The notes below the pieces were generated by a model, which worked only from the letters and a program-made list of their open reading frames with translations, had not been told where the DNA came from and did not search any database. A stretch of 64,000 nucleotides of DNA from Pseudomonas bananamidigenes (GTDB taxonomy: Bacteria; Pseudomonadota; Gammaproteobacteria; Pseudomonadales; Pseudomonadaceae), in contig NZ_LRUN01000033.1 in assembly GCF_001679645.1 (NCBI RefSeq), forward strand, positions 48,634 through 112,633, given 5' to 3'. The translations under genes were made by a program, and so were the position numbers. Within the stretch, counting starts at the first letter, position 1. Each line of letters starts with the position of its first letter. Below, piece by piece: positions 24,387 through 32,558 of the stretch.

Positions 24387-24883
24387 CCGGTGTTGCGTTG
24401 CTGGTCCTGGGGGCTGCCGCGCTGGCCTGGCACTTCCAGGACTGGCGCTACGGCCGCCAACTGGCCGAGCAGGCGCGGCTGCACGCCGAAGCCCTCAACC
24501 AACTGACTCAGGCTGCTGCTTCGGCGCAACAGGCCGAGCAGGACAAGCGTCTGGCCCTGGAGCAACGGCTCGCGGCCAGTGAACAAGCCCATTATCGAGC
24601 ACTGAACGATGCCCAACGTGATCAGGATCGCCTGCGCGATCGCCTTGCCACTGCTGATCTGCGCCTGTCAGTCCTCATCGACGCAGGCGACGCTGCCAAA
24701 GGCTGCGGTGTGCCCGCCGCCTCCGGCACCGGCGGCGTGGATCATGCAGCCGTACGCGCCCGACTTGACCCGGCGCATGCTCAACGAATTGTCGCCATCA
24801 CCGGCGAAGGCGACCGGGGATTGATTGCCTTGCAGGCCTGCCAGGCCTATATCAGAGCGCTGGCACCCGCACATTTTGAATAA
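24365..24883 (+). CDS. Rz-like inner-membrane spanin
   Basis: A 172-residue protein with one N-terminal membrane segment (about residues 8-22, GVALLVLGAAALAWHF) and a long periplasmic coiled coil rich in Gln, Ala and Glu (LAEQARLHAEALNQLTQAAA...). This is the plan of Rz i-spanins, which join the outer-membrane partner Rz1 to fuse the envelope layers at lysis. It overlaps the endolysin by 22 bases and contains the Rz1 gene in another frame. Confidence 0.88.
   Translation: MFISWRVTGVALLVLGAAALAWHFQDWRYGRQLAEQARLHAEALNQLTQAAASAQQAEQDKRLALEQRLAASEQAHYRALNDAQRDQDRLRDRLATADLRLSVLIDAGDAAKGCGVPAASGTGGVDHAAVRARLDPAHAQRIVAITGEGDRGLIALQACQAYIRALAPAHFE
24609..24824 (+). CDS. Rz1-like outer-membrane spanin lipoprotein, nested in Rz
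   Basis: A 71-residue protein read entirely within the Rz gene in the +1 frame. It has a lipoprotein signal (ALPLLICAC, lipidated Cys at about residue 20), followed by Ser and a Pro-rich stretch (VCPPPPAPAAW). Nested, Pro-rich lipoproteins of this size are typical Rz1 o-spanins. Confidence 0.87.
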   Translation: MPNVIRIACAIALPLLICACQSSSTQATLPKAAVCPPPPAPAAWIMQPYAPDLTRRMLNELSPSPAKATGD

Positions 24884-24951
24884 GCTTGTGTATTGAAAGC
24901 GCAACCGGCTCGTGTACGGTGGTACTCATTCCATCCGATCCGGAGCGCGCC

Positions 24952-25452
24952 GTGAAAGAAATCACTCAACTGGCGGCCGAACTTGGCCGACGCCTGCAAT
25001 TGCTCAATGCCCATGTCACCACGGCGGAGTCCTGCACCGGTGGCGGCATCGCCGAAGCGATCACCCGGATCCCGGGAAGCTCGGCATGGTTCGAAGCAGG
25101 CTATGTGACGTATTCCAATCGACAGAAAACCCAGCAATTGAACGTGCCGGCGGATCTGTTTTCCACCGTCGGCGCGGTCAGTCGCGAGGTGGTCGAGGCC
25201 ATGGTGCAGGGCGCCCAGGATAAAAGCAGGGCGCGATTCGCCGTGGCGGTCAGCGGCGTGGCGGGGCCGGACGGCGGCTCGCCGGGCAAACCGGTGGGCA
25301 CGGTATGGCTGGCCTGGGGCGTCGGCGATACGGTTTCCAGCGAGGTTCAGCACTTCCCCGGCAACCGCGACGACGTCCGCCGACAAACGGTGAAAGCCGC
25401 GCTAGAGGGGCTGCTGCGACTGGCGGCACGAGAAATCGAAAATCAGGGGTAG
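24952..25452 (+). CDS. pncC: CinA C-terminal-type nicotinamide mononucleotide deamidase
   Basis: A 166-residue protein from GTG 24,952, with GGAG upstream; the longer open frame to 24,886 has no good start. It has the stand-alone CinA C-terminal domain: [29 protein letters not shown], the [20 protein letters not shown] active-site loop and a C-terminal helix. It converts NMN to nicotinate mononucleotide in the pyridine-nucleotide salvage cycle. It flanks recA, as in other pseudomonads, where the mutS-cinA interval is a known tailocin site. Confidence 0.92.
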   Translation: MKEITQLAAELGRRLQLLNAHVTTAESCTGGGIAEAITRIPGSSAWFEAGYVTYSNRQKTQQLNVPADLFSTVGAVSREVVEAMVQGAQDKSRARFAVAVSGVAGPDGGSPGKPVGTVWLAWGVGDTVSSEVQHFPGNRDDVRRQTVKAALEGLLRLAAREIENQG

Positions 25453-25479
25453 GCGATCCGCGAACGCTGTGGAATAATA

Positions 25480-25495
25480 CTGGCTACTTATACAG
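25480..25495 (+). promoter_or_regulatory. LexA (SOS) box of recA
   Basis: CTG GCTACTTATA CAG fits the CTG-N10-CAG consensus and ends 40 bases before the recA start. It indicates LexA repression of recA. Confidence 0.85.
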
Positions 25496-25535
25496 GTGTT
25501 GGCCGTCAGGCCTTATTGATTACGTGAGGACTTTA

Positions 25536-26594
25536 ATGGACGACAACAAGAAGAAAGCCTTGGCTGCGGCCCTGGGTCAGATCGAACGTCAATTCGGCAA
25601 GGGTGCCGTAATGCGTATGGGCGATCAGGACCGTCAGGCGATCCCGGCCATTTCCACCGGCTCTCTGGGTCTGGACATTGCACTCGGCATCGGCGGCCTG
25701 CCAAAAGGCCGTATCATCGAGATCTACGGCCCTGAATCTTCGGGTAAAACCACACTGACGCTGTCCGTGATCGCCCAGGCCCAGAAGGCCGGCGCGACCT
25801 GTGCATTCGTCGACGCCGAACACGCCCTTGACCCTGAGTACGCCGGCAAACTGGGCGTCAACGTCGACGACCTGCTGGTGTCCCAGCCGGACACCGGCGA
25901 ACAGGCCCTGGAAATCACCGACATGCTGGTGCGCTCCAACGCCGTTGACGTGATCATCGTCGACTCCGTGGCTGCTCTGGTGCCGAAGGCGGAAATCGAA
26001 GGTGAAATGGGTGACATGCATGTGGGCCTGCAGGCCCGTCTGATGTCTCAGGCGCTGCGTAAGATCACCGGTAACATCAAGAACGCCAACTGCCTGGTGA
26101 TCTTCATCAACCAGATCCGCATGAAGATCGGCGTGATGTTCGGCAGCCCGGAAACCACCACCGGTGGTAACGCGCTGAAATTCTACGCTTCGGTTCGTCT
26201 CGACATCCGCCGTACCGGCGCGGTGAAGGAAGGCGACGAAGTGGTCGGCAGCGAAACCCGCGTCAAGGTCGTGAAGAACAAGGTGGCTTCGCCGTTCCGT
26301 CAGGCGGAGTTCCAGATTCTCTACGGCAAGGGCATCTACCTGAACGGTGAGATGATCGATCTGGGTGTGTTGCACGGTTTCGTCGAGAAGTCCGGTGCCT
26401 GGTATGCCTACGAAGGCACCAAGATCGGTCAGGGCAAGGCCAACTCGGCCAAGTTCCTGGCAGATAACCCGGAAGTTGCGGCGAAGCTCGAGAAACAACT
26501 GCGTGACAAGCTGCTGTCGCCATCGGTGATTGCTGAATCCAAGGCCTCGGCGGTCAAAGAGACCGAAGATGACCTGGCTGACGCTGATTTCTGA
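25536..26594 (+). CDS. recA: Recombinase A
   Basis: A 352-residue protein starting [20 protein letters not shown]. It carries Walker [10 protein letters not shown] (about residues 67-75), Walker [13 protein letters not shown], the DNA-binding loop region [18 protein letters not shown], and an acidic C-terminus ([12 protein letters not shown]). It promotes strand exchange and LexA self-cleavage. TGAGGA gives the ribosome-binding site. A LexA box lies in the leader. It probably also switches on the tailocin locus through the SOS response, as in other pseudomonads. Confidence 0.98.
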   Translation: MDDNKKKALAAALGQIERQFGKGAVMRMGDQDRQAIPAISTGSLGLDIALGIGGLPKGRIIEIYGPESSGKTTLTLSVIAQAQKAGATCAFVDAEHALDPEYAGKLGVNVDDLLVSQPDTGEQALEITDMLVRSNAVDVIIVDSVAALVPKAEIEGEMGDMHVGLQARLMSQALRKITGNIKNANCLVIFINQIRMKIGVMFGSPETTTGGNALKFYASVRLDIRRTGAVKEGDEVVGSETRVKVVKNKVASPFRQAEFQILYGKGIYLNGEMIDLGVLHGFVEKSGAWYAYEGTKIGQGKANSAKFLADNPEVAAKLEKQLRDKLLSPSVIAESKASAVKETEDDLADADF

Positions 26595-26602
26595 TTGCAG
26601 CG

Positions 26603-27073
26603 ATGACAACCGCCGTACTCGATACCCCCGTCGCGGTGCGGCGAACCGCAATGGACCTGCTTGCACGCCGCGAGCATGGTCGAGTCGAGCTGACGCGTAA
26701 ACTGCGTCAGCGCGGCGCTCCACCCGAAATGATCGAAGCAGCCCTCGACCGCTTGACGGAAGAGGGGTTGCTTTCCGAAGCCCGCTATCTGGAAAGCTTT
26801 GTTTCGTACCGCGCACGCTCAGGTTATGGCCCGATGCGAATCCGCGAGGAACTGAGCCAGCGTGGCCTGCAGAGGGCCGATATCGAACTCGCCTTGCGCG
26901 AAAGTGATATCAACTGGCAGGAACAGCTGAAGGAAACGTGGCAAAGGAAGTTCTCCGGACAGCTTCCCGTCGATGCCAGGGAGCGAGCCAGACAAGGCCG
27001 GTTCCTTGCTTATCGGGGTTTTTCGATGGAGATGATCAACCGCTTGTTCAGCGGCAGAGGGATGGACGATTAG
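26603..27073 (+). CDS. recX: RecA regulatory protein
   Basis: A 156-residue protein starting 9 bases after the recA stop. It has the three-helix repeats of Rec[41 protein letters not shown] and [15 protein letters not shown]. RecX limits RecA filament growth. It is co-transcribed with recA and ends at a strong terminator. Confidence 0.95.
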   Translation: MTTAVLDTPVAVRRTAMDLLARREHGRVELTRKLRQRGAPPEMIEAALDRLTEEGLLSEARYLESFVSYRARSGYGPMRIREELSQRGLQRADIELALRESDINWQEQLKETWQRKFSGQLPVDARERARQGRFLAYRGFSMEMINRLFSGRGMDD

Positions 27074-27099
27074 ATCGGTTCCAGCTTCAATCAAAAAAT

Positions 27100-27142
27100 T
27101 AAAAAGCGGCCCGCTATTTCGATAGCGGGCCGCTTTTTTTTG
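27100..27142. terminator. Bidirectional terminator between recX and LOG gene
   Basis: A perfect 13-bp stem (27,105-27,117 with 27,122-27,134) closed by a TTCG tetraloop, flanked by an A run on the left and eight T on the right. It can stop recX transcription rightward and the convergent LOG gene leftward. Confidence 0.92.
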
Positions 27143-27145
27143 TCT

Positions 27146-28264
27146 TCAGATTACCTTCGACGGTTCCCGGGAGGGTTGCGCTGTTTTTGGCCTGGATTGG
27201 GCCCAGTTTTCCGGCAGATTGATAAAGTCCACCAGTTCCCTCAGACGTCCGTGGTCCCTGGCGTTGAAGGCGAAGGCCAGGCGTGTGAGATGACTGAAAC
27301 GGGCTTCGTCGTGTTCTTCTCCGGCATAGGCGTGTTGATGAAAACGGTCGCTCAGGCACAGATCGGCGAAGGCTTCCTGCATGTCATCGAGTGCCTGGTC
27401 GCTGAGCCTGTGGTTCATGCGAATCACGAATTGTCGTTTGAGCCAGCGGCTGGAGTGGAAGTTGCCATAGAACTGGTTGATCTGCTCCACCGCCTCTTCA
27501 ACGCTATGAACCAGTCGCATCAGTTTCAGATCGGTTGGCAGGATGTAGCGGTTGTCCTCCAGTTGCTGGCGGATGAAATCCAGCGCCCCTTGCCAGAATG
27601 TGCCACCTGGAACATCCAGCAAAACCACCGGAACCAGAGGGCTTTTGCCGGTCTGGATCAGGGTCAGTACTTCCAGTGCTTCGTCCAGCGTGCCGAAACC
27701 TCCGGGGCACAGCACCAGGGCATCGGCCTCCTTGACGAAGAACAGTTTGCGCGTGAAGAAAAAGTGGAACGGCAGCAGATTTCCGGTGCCATCCACGGTG
27801 GGATTGGCATGCTGTTCGAAGGGCAGAGTAATGTTGAACCCCAGGCTGTTGTCACGTCCGGCCCCTTCATGGGCTGCAGCCATGATTCCGCCACCGGCCC
27901 CGGTAATCACCATCATGTCTGATCGCGCCAGGGCTGTGCCCAGCTCGCGGGCCATTGCATAAAGAGGATGCTCGACGGGGGTGCGCGCCGAGCCGAACAC
28001 CGTGACCTTGCGGCGGCCCTTGAACTGTTCGAGCGTTCGAAACGCCTGTTCGAGCTCACGCAATGCTTGCAGGGTGATCTTGGCGTTCCAGCGGTTGTGA
28101 TCTTCCTGGGCCATGCGCAGCACGGTCAGGATCATGTCGCGGTAGATGGGTGTATTCGGACTGTCGGGGGAAACCAGGTTAAGTAATTCTTCGACCTTGC
28201 CGGTGAGGTCGTGGCCGCTTTCCTGAAAATGACGGCTGAGCAGGTCATTCGGTTGGTAAGGCAT
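27146..28264 (-). CDS. LOG-family protein (TIGR00730-like), long form
   Basis: A 372-residue protein. The central Rossmann domain has VFGSARTPVEHP, ITGAGGGIMAAAHEGAG and the LOG-family signature PGGFGTLDE. LOG proteins cleave ribose 5-phosphate from nucleotides (cytokinin ribotides in plants). This long type adds about 90 N-terminal and 100 C-terminal helical residues, and its substrate in bacteria is uncertain. It is convergent with recX. Confidence 0.85.
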   Translation of the reverse strand: MPYQPNDLLSRHFQESGHDLTGKVEELLNLVSPDSPNTPIYRDMILTVLRMAQEDHNRWNAKITLQALRELEQAFRTLEQFKGRRKVTVFGSARTPVEHPLYAMARELGTALARSDMMVITGAGGGIMAAAHEGAGRDNSLGFNITLPFEQHANPTVDGTGNLLPFHFFFTRKLFFVKEADALVLCPGGFGTLDEALEVLTLIQTGKSPLVPVVLLDVPGGTFWQGALDFIRQQLEDNRYILPTDLKLMRLVHSVEEAVEQINQFYGNFHSSRWLKRQFVIRMNHRLSDQALDDMQEAFADLCLSDRFHQHAYAGEEHDEARFSHLTRLAFAFNARDHGRLRELVDFINLPENWAQSRPKTAQPSREPSKVI

Positions 28265-28618
28265 GCAACTTCTCCTTCTGCACAGAACCTTCGGCCCTGA
28301 CGTGCGGCGTCAGTGCCGCGCTGCAAGAAAAAACAAACGCCCGGCAGCTCCTTTCCTGCCGTGAAGTGTTCAACGGGAATACATTGAATCTAGACCCATG
28401 AAGCATTTTTCGCTGCATCAGCGTTGCGCCACAAAGTCTTGGGCGGCAACTGCTTATTGTCGATTTGCAAAGTGCTTTCACCGCTCGTCCGATGTCGCGC
28501 CGAGGGCAAAATGCTCTGATTTACTAAGTTAAAGGCGCCGTACGACAACTTTGCGTCAGCGAGCGCAGGCGAGGTGCGCGGGATTCAAGGATTTGCGGGT
28601 GGCAGGGAGGCAGGACAC
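28265..28618. other. Non-coding interval between divergent genes
   Basis: 354 bases separate the leftward LOG gene from the rightward small gene at 28,619, so promoters for both must lie here. I see no convincing ORF, repeat or structured RNA in it. Confidence 0.6.
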
Positions 28619-28813
28619 ATGGCCAGAGTCATTCTGGAGATCGATACGCAGCTGTATCGAATGTTGAAGGCATCGGCCGAGGCCAATCATGTGAGTCTCG
28701 AAGAGGAGTGCTGCCGACGTCTTTCAGGAGGGGAGCGCCGCTCGCGTTATCTGCAGGCCTTGCTGGCGGAACTGCGCGCCGAAGATGAACAGCGGCGCGC
28801 CAATTCGCGATGA
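28619..28813 (+). CDS. Small ribbon-helix-helix-like protein
   Basis: A 64-residue protein with a GGGAGG site before ATG 28,619. The N-terminal ARVILEIDTQLYRMLKASAE followed by NHVSLEEECCRRLS resembles the strand-helix-helix of RHH DNA-binding proteins such as FitA/Arc-type antitoxins. The rest is charged (LLAELRAEDEQRRANSR). No toxin gene is adjacent; the next gene is convergent and ends on the following base. It could be an orphan regulator. The family call is tentative. Confidence 0.65.
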   Translation: MARVILEIDTQLYRMLKASAEANHVSLEEECCRRLSGGERRSRYLQALLAELRAEDEQRRANSR

Positions 28814-29239
28814 TTACTTCTTCTTCACCGGAGTTGCTTTCGGGCAGTCCGATTCCTGATAGCTGGCCGAACCGATCGCCCGGTTGGTCTTCACTTCGCT
28901 GAAGTCATAACGCATGACGGCACCTTTGGCCATCAGCTTGCGGTACGACGGGTTGTTGCAGACCGAAGCGCCGAGCTGGAAGTACACGGCTTTGGGGTCG
29001 GCACGCATCTTTTCGGCATGGCTTGCCTGGACGCTCAGGTGATTGATCAGCGTAGTGCCTTCGACGGTGTAACCCTGATCGAGGATGTCTTCGTTGATCG
29101 CACGCGGCGTACCGACGCTGCTTTGTGCGGCGACGTTTTGCAGCTCTTTGTTCAGGTTCTGCTCTTTCAGGGACGCAGCCTGTGCGCTGAAGGACAACGC
29201 CAGCGCGATGGCCGCGGTAGGAACGATAAGGCGCAGCAT
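28814..29239 (-). CDS. Secreted protein of the PA3611 / quorum-sensing-regulated virulence factor family
   Basis: A 141-residue protein with a signal peptide (MLRLIVPTAAIALALSFSAQA, cleaved near residue 21). The mature part has a pair of Cys (VCNNPSYR and DCPK) likely to form a disulphide, and the ASVCNNPSYRKLMAKGAVMR region typical of this small periplasmic family. The genomic place close to recA fits PA3611 of P. aeruginosa. The biochemical role is unknown. Confidence 0.78.
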   Translation of the reverse strand: MLRLIVPTAAIALALSFSAQAASLKEQNLNKELQNVAAQSSVGTPRAINEDILDQGYTVEGTTLINHLSVQASHAEKMRADPKAVYFQLGASVCNNPSYRKLMAKGAVMRYDFSEVKTNRAIGSASYQESDCPKATPVKKK

Positions 29240-29429
29240 GAAACTCTCCTGATTCAGTGACTGGTGGTTCGACCAGCCCCGGGGCTGTGCGTTCAGTGGC
29301 GGCGAATTATAGGGGAGCCGGTCGGGAGGGTACAGGCTTGTGCCCGTTGCTCTGATAAACTGCCGGCCTTTTATTGCCTTGCCGAGAGTTGTTCGTGTCG
29401 AATTTTCCTGTCAGTCGGCGTCGCCCGCA

Positions 29430-30173
29430 ATGAACCATGCCCCCAACGCCGTGGCCCGCCTGCGCGATCAGCGCGAGGACGAGGGCATCAAGCCGATTCA
29501 GGCCCGTGGTTTCCGCTCCGAGCGTTGCCGCGACTGCCGGGTAATCATCAGTCATTGCCTGTGCGCCTGGCGCCCGACCGTTGAAACCCGCTCCGGTGTC
29601 TGCCTGATCATGACCGGCAAGGAAGTGTTCAAGCCGAGCAACACCGGTTGGCTGATCGCCGACATCGTGCGGGACAATCACGCCTTCATCTGGTCGCGGA
29701 CCGAACCCGACGAACAACTGCTGGCGCTGCTGAACGACCCTCAGTGGCAGCCGTATCTGGTGTTTCCCGGGGAATATGTCGAGCCTTCGCGGGTCACCAA
29801 CACCGTGGATCTCGATAGCAGCAAGCGCCCGCTGTTCATTCTGCTGGACGCGACCTGGACCGAGGCACGCAAGATCTTCCGCAAGAGCCCGTACTTCGAT
29901 CGCCTGCCGATCCTCAGTCTGTTGCCCGACAAACTGTCGCGATACCGCCTGCGTCGCTCGACCCGCAGTGAGCATTTGTGCACCGCCGAAGTGGCGGCGC
30001 TATGCCTGGAACTGGCGGGCGATAGCGATGCCGCCTCGGCGCTGGACGCCTATTTCGATGTGTTCAGCCAGCATTATCTGGGCGCCAAGCAGCAGCGCGA
30101 GGTGAATGTATCGACGCCGGCCCATGCAGAATTGCTGCCTTTTATAGCCAGTCCGCCAGCGGTGACTGCCTGA
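29430..30173 (+). CDS. tapT: DTW-domain tRNA-uridine aminocarboxypropyltransferase
   Basis: A 247-residue protein with CRDCRVIISHCLC, a likely zinc site, near residue 35, and the LLDATWTEARKIFRKSPYF segment containing the D-x-T-W core of the DTW domain. LRRSTRSEHLCTAEVAALCL completes the pattern. The family transfers the aminocarboxypropyl group of SAM to uridine (acp3U47) in tRNA. The start is set at ATG 29,430 as the first good one. Confidence 0.85.
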   Translation: MNHAPNAVARLRDQREDEGIKPIQARGFRSERCRDCRVIISHCLCAWRPTVETRSGVCLIMTGKEVFKPSNTGWLIADIVRDNHAFIWSRTEPDEQLLALLNDPQWQPYLVFPGEYVEPSRVTNTVDLDSSKRPLFILLDATWTEARKIFRKSPYFDRLPILSLLPDKLSRYRLRRSTRSEHLCTAEVAALCLELAGDSDAASALDAYFDVFSQHYLGAKQQREVNVSTPAHAELLPFIASPPAVTA

Positions 30174-30402
30174 TCCTGGCCCATACTGCTAAAGCAGTGG
30201 CCATGTTGCTTGACCACCCCGGCTTCGCTGGGCATCCTTGGCGCCGATTGGGGTGCGGCCAAGGTTTGAAACGCCGTTTTTGTCCATGATTGGCGTTGAA
30301 CGTGCCCCTGTGGATGCCGCCGCACAAGCGCCGGCATCTTGAGTTGCCTTGGCGAGCCCCGAATGCTTCGGGTCTGCCATCAAAAACAGGATCATTTGAA
30401 AA

Positions 30403-31053
30403 ATGGCCACATACGACATCCTGATTGCCGACGATCACCCTCTTTTTCGTAGCGCACTGCATCAAGCGGTGACGATGGGCCTCGGTCCGGATGTACGAAT
30501 GGTGGAAGTCGCGAGCATCGCCGAGCTGGAAACCCGCCTGACCGAGAAGGCCGACTGGGATCTGGTGCTGCTGGATCTGAACATGCCCGGCGCTTTCGGG
30601 TTTTCCGGACTGGTGATGTTGCGTGGGCAGTATCCGCAGATACCGGTGGTGATGGTCTCGGCGCAGGAAGAAGCGTCGGTGATGGTCAAGTCGCGGGAGT
30701 TCGGTGCCAGCGGTTTCATTCCCAAGTCGAGCGACCTGAGTGTGATTCAGGAAGCAGTGCGCAAAGTACTGGACGGCGATGTGTTCTGGCCGCCACAGGC
30801 GTTCGAGGCCGTCAGTGTGTCCGATGAGGCCAAGGCGGCCAGCGATGGCCTGGCAAGCCTCACACCGCAGCAGTTCCGGGTGTTGACCATGGTCTGTGAA
30901 GGCCTGCTCAACAAGCAGATTGCGTATGAGTTGAACGTGTCGGAAGCGACCATCAAGGCCCACGTCACGGCGATCTTTCGCAAGCTGAACGTGCGGACTC
31001 GCACCCAGGCGGCTTTACTGCTGCAACAACTTGAGTCAATTCCAGGCCAGTAA
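30403..31053 (+). CDS. erdR: LuxR-type response regulator, ErdR-like
   Basis: A 216-residue two-domain regulator. The receiver domain has ADDHPLFR (acidic pair), LVLLDLNMPG (phospho-Asp about residue 57) and the conserved Lys in FIPKSSDLS. The C-terminal LuxR-type helix-turn-helix is LTPQQFRVLTMVCEGLLNKQ with VSEATIKAHVTAIFRKLNVR. Synteny before dgkA suggests ErdR, which controls ethanol/acetate metabolism genes in pseudomonads. No partner kinase lies nearby. Confidence 0.82.
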   Translation: MATYDILIADDHPLFRSALHQAVTMGLGPDVRMVEVASIAELETRLTEKADWDLVLLDLNMPGAFGFSGLVMLRGQYPQIPVVMVSAQEEASVMVKSREFGASGFIPKSSDLSVIQEAVRKVLDGDVFWPPQAFEAVSVSDEAKAASDGLASLTPQQFRVLTMVCEGLLNKQIAYELNVSEATIKAHVTAIFRKLNVRTRTQAALLLQQLESIPGQ

Positions 31054-31128
31054 AAGCTGGCGCCTTCACGCTTTTTTGACTTTCGTTGAACTAGCTTCCC
31101 CACTCCTTTTTGGTCGGTTGTTTACTTT

Positions 31129-31491
31129 ATGTCACCTTTCAAGGGCCAGACGGGCCTGAAACGCATCCTCAACGCTTCCGGTTACTCGCTGGACGGCCTG
31201 CGCGCAGCCTTCACCGGTGAAGCGGCATTCCGGCAACTGGTGCTGCTCAATGTGGTATTGATTCCGCTGACGTTTTTCCTGAACGTCAGCCGTGTCGAGC
31301 AGGCGTTGCTGATTGCCGTGTGCCTGCTGGCACTGATCGTCGAACTGTTGAACTCTGCTGTGGAAGCGGCCATCGACCGCATTTCCCTGGAACTGCATCC
31401 GTTGTCCAAGAACGCCAAGGACATGGGCAGCGCCGCGCAATTCGTGGCGCTGAGCATGATTGCCCTGGTGTGGGCGGTGATTCTGCTTTAA
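31129..31491 (+). CDS. dgkA: Diacylglycerol kinase
   Basis: A 120-residue integral membrane kinase with three membrane helices. The conserved ELLNSAVEAAIDRIS motif contains the catalytic Glu, followed by HPLSKNAKDMGSAAQFVAL. It recycles diacylglycerol to phosphatidic acid. Its end overlaps the convergent finR gene by four bases. Confidence 0.95.
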   Translation: MSPFKGQTGLKRILNASGYSLDGLRAAFTGEAAFRQLVLLNVVLIPLTFFLNVSRVEQALLIAVCLLALIVELLNSAVEAAIDRISLELHPLSKNAKDMGSAAQFVALSMIALVWAVILL

Positions 31492-32414
31492 GCGATCGCC
31501 GGCAGGACGATCTCGTCGCTGCGCCGGACACCGGCGGTGAAGGCGCGGCACAGCTCGAGAAACTCGCGCATGGCGGAGGTCTGGTACTTCTGCTTGTGCC
31601 AGATGAAGTAGAACTGCCGCGCCAGATCCAGGTCAGGTGTCTCCACCGGCACCAGACTGCCGCGCCGGAAGGCGTCGCGCAGCGCCAGACGCGAAATGCA
31701 GCCAATCCCCAGACCTGATTCCACGGCGCGCTTGATCGCTTCGGTGTGTTCCAGCTCCAGACGAATGTTCAGCGCGCTGCGATGGTGACGCATCGCCTGA
31801 TCGAAGGTCAGGCGGGTGCCGGAGCCTTGCTCGCGCAGAATCCAGGCTTCGTGGGTCAACTCTTCCATGGTCGCGCTGCCGCGCTGGGCCAAGGGATGCT
31901 GCGGGGCGCAGAACACCACCAGTTCATCCTCGACCCAGCTCTGCACTTCGATGTCCGGGTGACTGCAATCGCCTTCGATTAGACCCAGATCAATTTCGTA
32001 ATGAGCGACCTGTTGCACGATATTGGCAGTGTTCTGCACGTGCAGCTTCACCTGGCTTTCCGGATGACGCTGCATGAAGCCGCCGATCAGCAGGGTGGCC
32101 AGGTAATTGCCGATGGTCAGCGTCGCGCCAACCGACAGCGAGCCGAAACCGGATTTGCCGTTGAGCAGGTCTTCGATTTCCTTGGCCTGATCGAGCATGG
32201 CCACCGCTTGTGGCAGCAATTGCTTGCCGAGGGCGTTGAGACTCAGGCGCTTGCCAGCTCGGTCGAACAACTGGCAACTGGACTGACGCTCCAGTTCGGT
32301 GATCGAAGTACTGGCGGCCGATTGCGACAGGTTCAGCAGACCTGCAGCACGGGAAACGCTCTCCTGCTGGGCGACGGCGACGAAGACTTGCAGTTGACGA
32401 AGAGTAAATCGCAT
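31488..32414 (-). CDS. finR: LysR-type regulator, FinR-like
   Basis: A 308-residue LysR protein from the ATG at 32,414 (MRFTLRQLQVFVAVAQQESV). The helix-turn-helix (VSRAAGLLNLSQSAASTSIT) is at residues 18-38, followed by the effector domain. It is divergent from fpr, the arrangement of FinR, which activates fpr in pseudomonads under oxidative stress. The longer upstream frame lacks a start in line with LysR proteins. Confidence 0.87.
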   Translation of the reverse strand: MRFTLRQLQVFVAVAQQESVSRAAGLLNLSQSAASTSITELERQSSCQLFDRAGKRLSLNALGKQLLPQAVAMLDQAKEIEDLLNGKSGFGSLSVGATLTIGNYLATLLIGGFMQRHPESQVKLHVQNTANIVQQVAHYEIDLGLIEGDCSHPDIEVQSWVEDELVVFCAPQHPLAQRGSATMEELTHEAWILREQGSGTRLTFDQAMRHHRSALNIRLELEHTEAIKRAVESGLGIGCISRLALRDAFRRGSLVPVETPDLDLARQFYFIWHKQKYQTSAMREFLELCRAFTAGVRRSDEIVLPAIA

Positions 32415-32426
32415 ATCGATATAACC

Positions 32427-32439
32427 GATAACCGTTATC
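32427..32439. promoter_or_regulatory. Inverted repeat in the finR-fpr promoter region
   Basis: GATAAC C GTTATC is a perfect 6-1-6 inverted repeat lying 12 bases upstream of the finR start in the divergent promoter. It is also part of ATAAC-N8-GTTAT. It is a good candidate for the FinR operator; binding is inferred. Confidence 0.55.
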
Positions 32440-32558
32440 TTGATAATCCAGTTAACAGATATTGTGGGTGCTATTAGAATGCGATGCAATTGCGCACCGT
32501 CGGCATCCTGCAACAGCAGCCGGGCAAGCGCAGATCAATCTCCAGGAGTCCCCCGTAC

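Noticed and set aside
1..24883. Complete prophage
   Set aside because: No integrase, terminase, portal, capsid or replication gene in 25 kb of tail genes, and the place beside cinA-recA fits a tailocin locus.
30189..30419. 76-residue minus-strand frame in the erdR upstream region
   Set aside because: It overlaps the erdR start, lacks a good ribosome-binding site and matches no family I know; the region is more likely the erdR leader.
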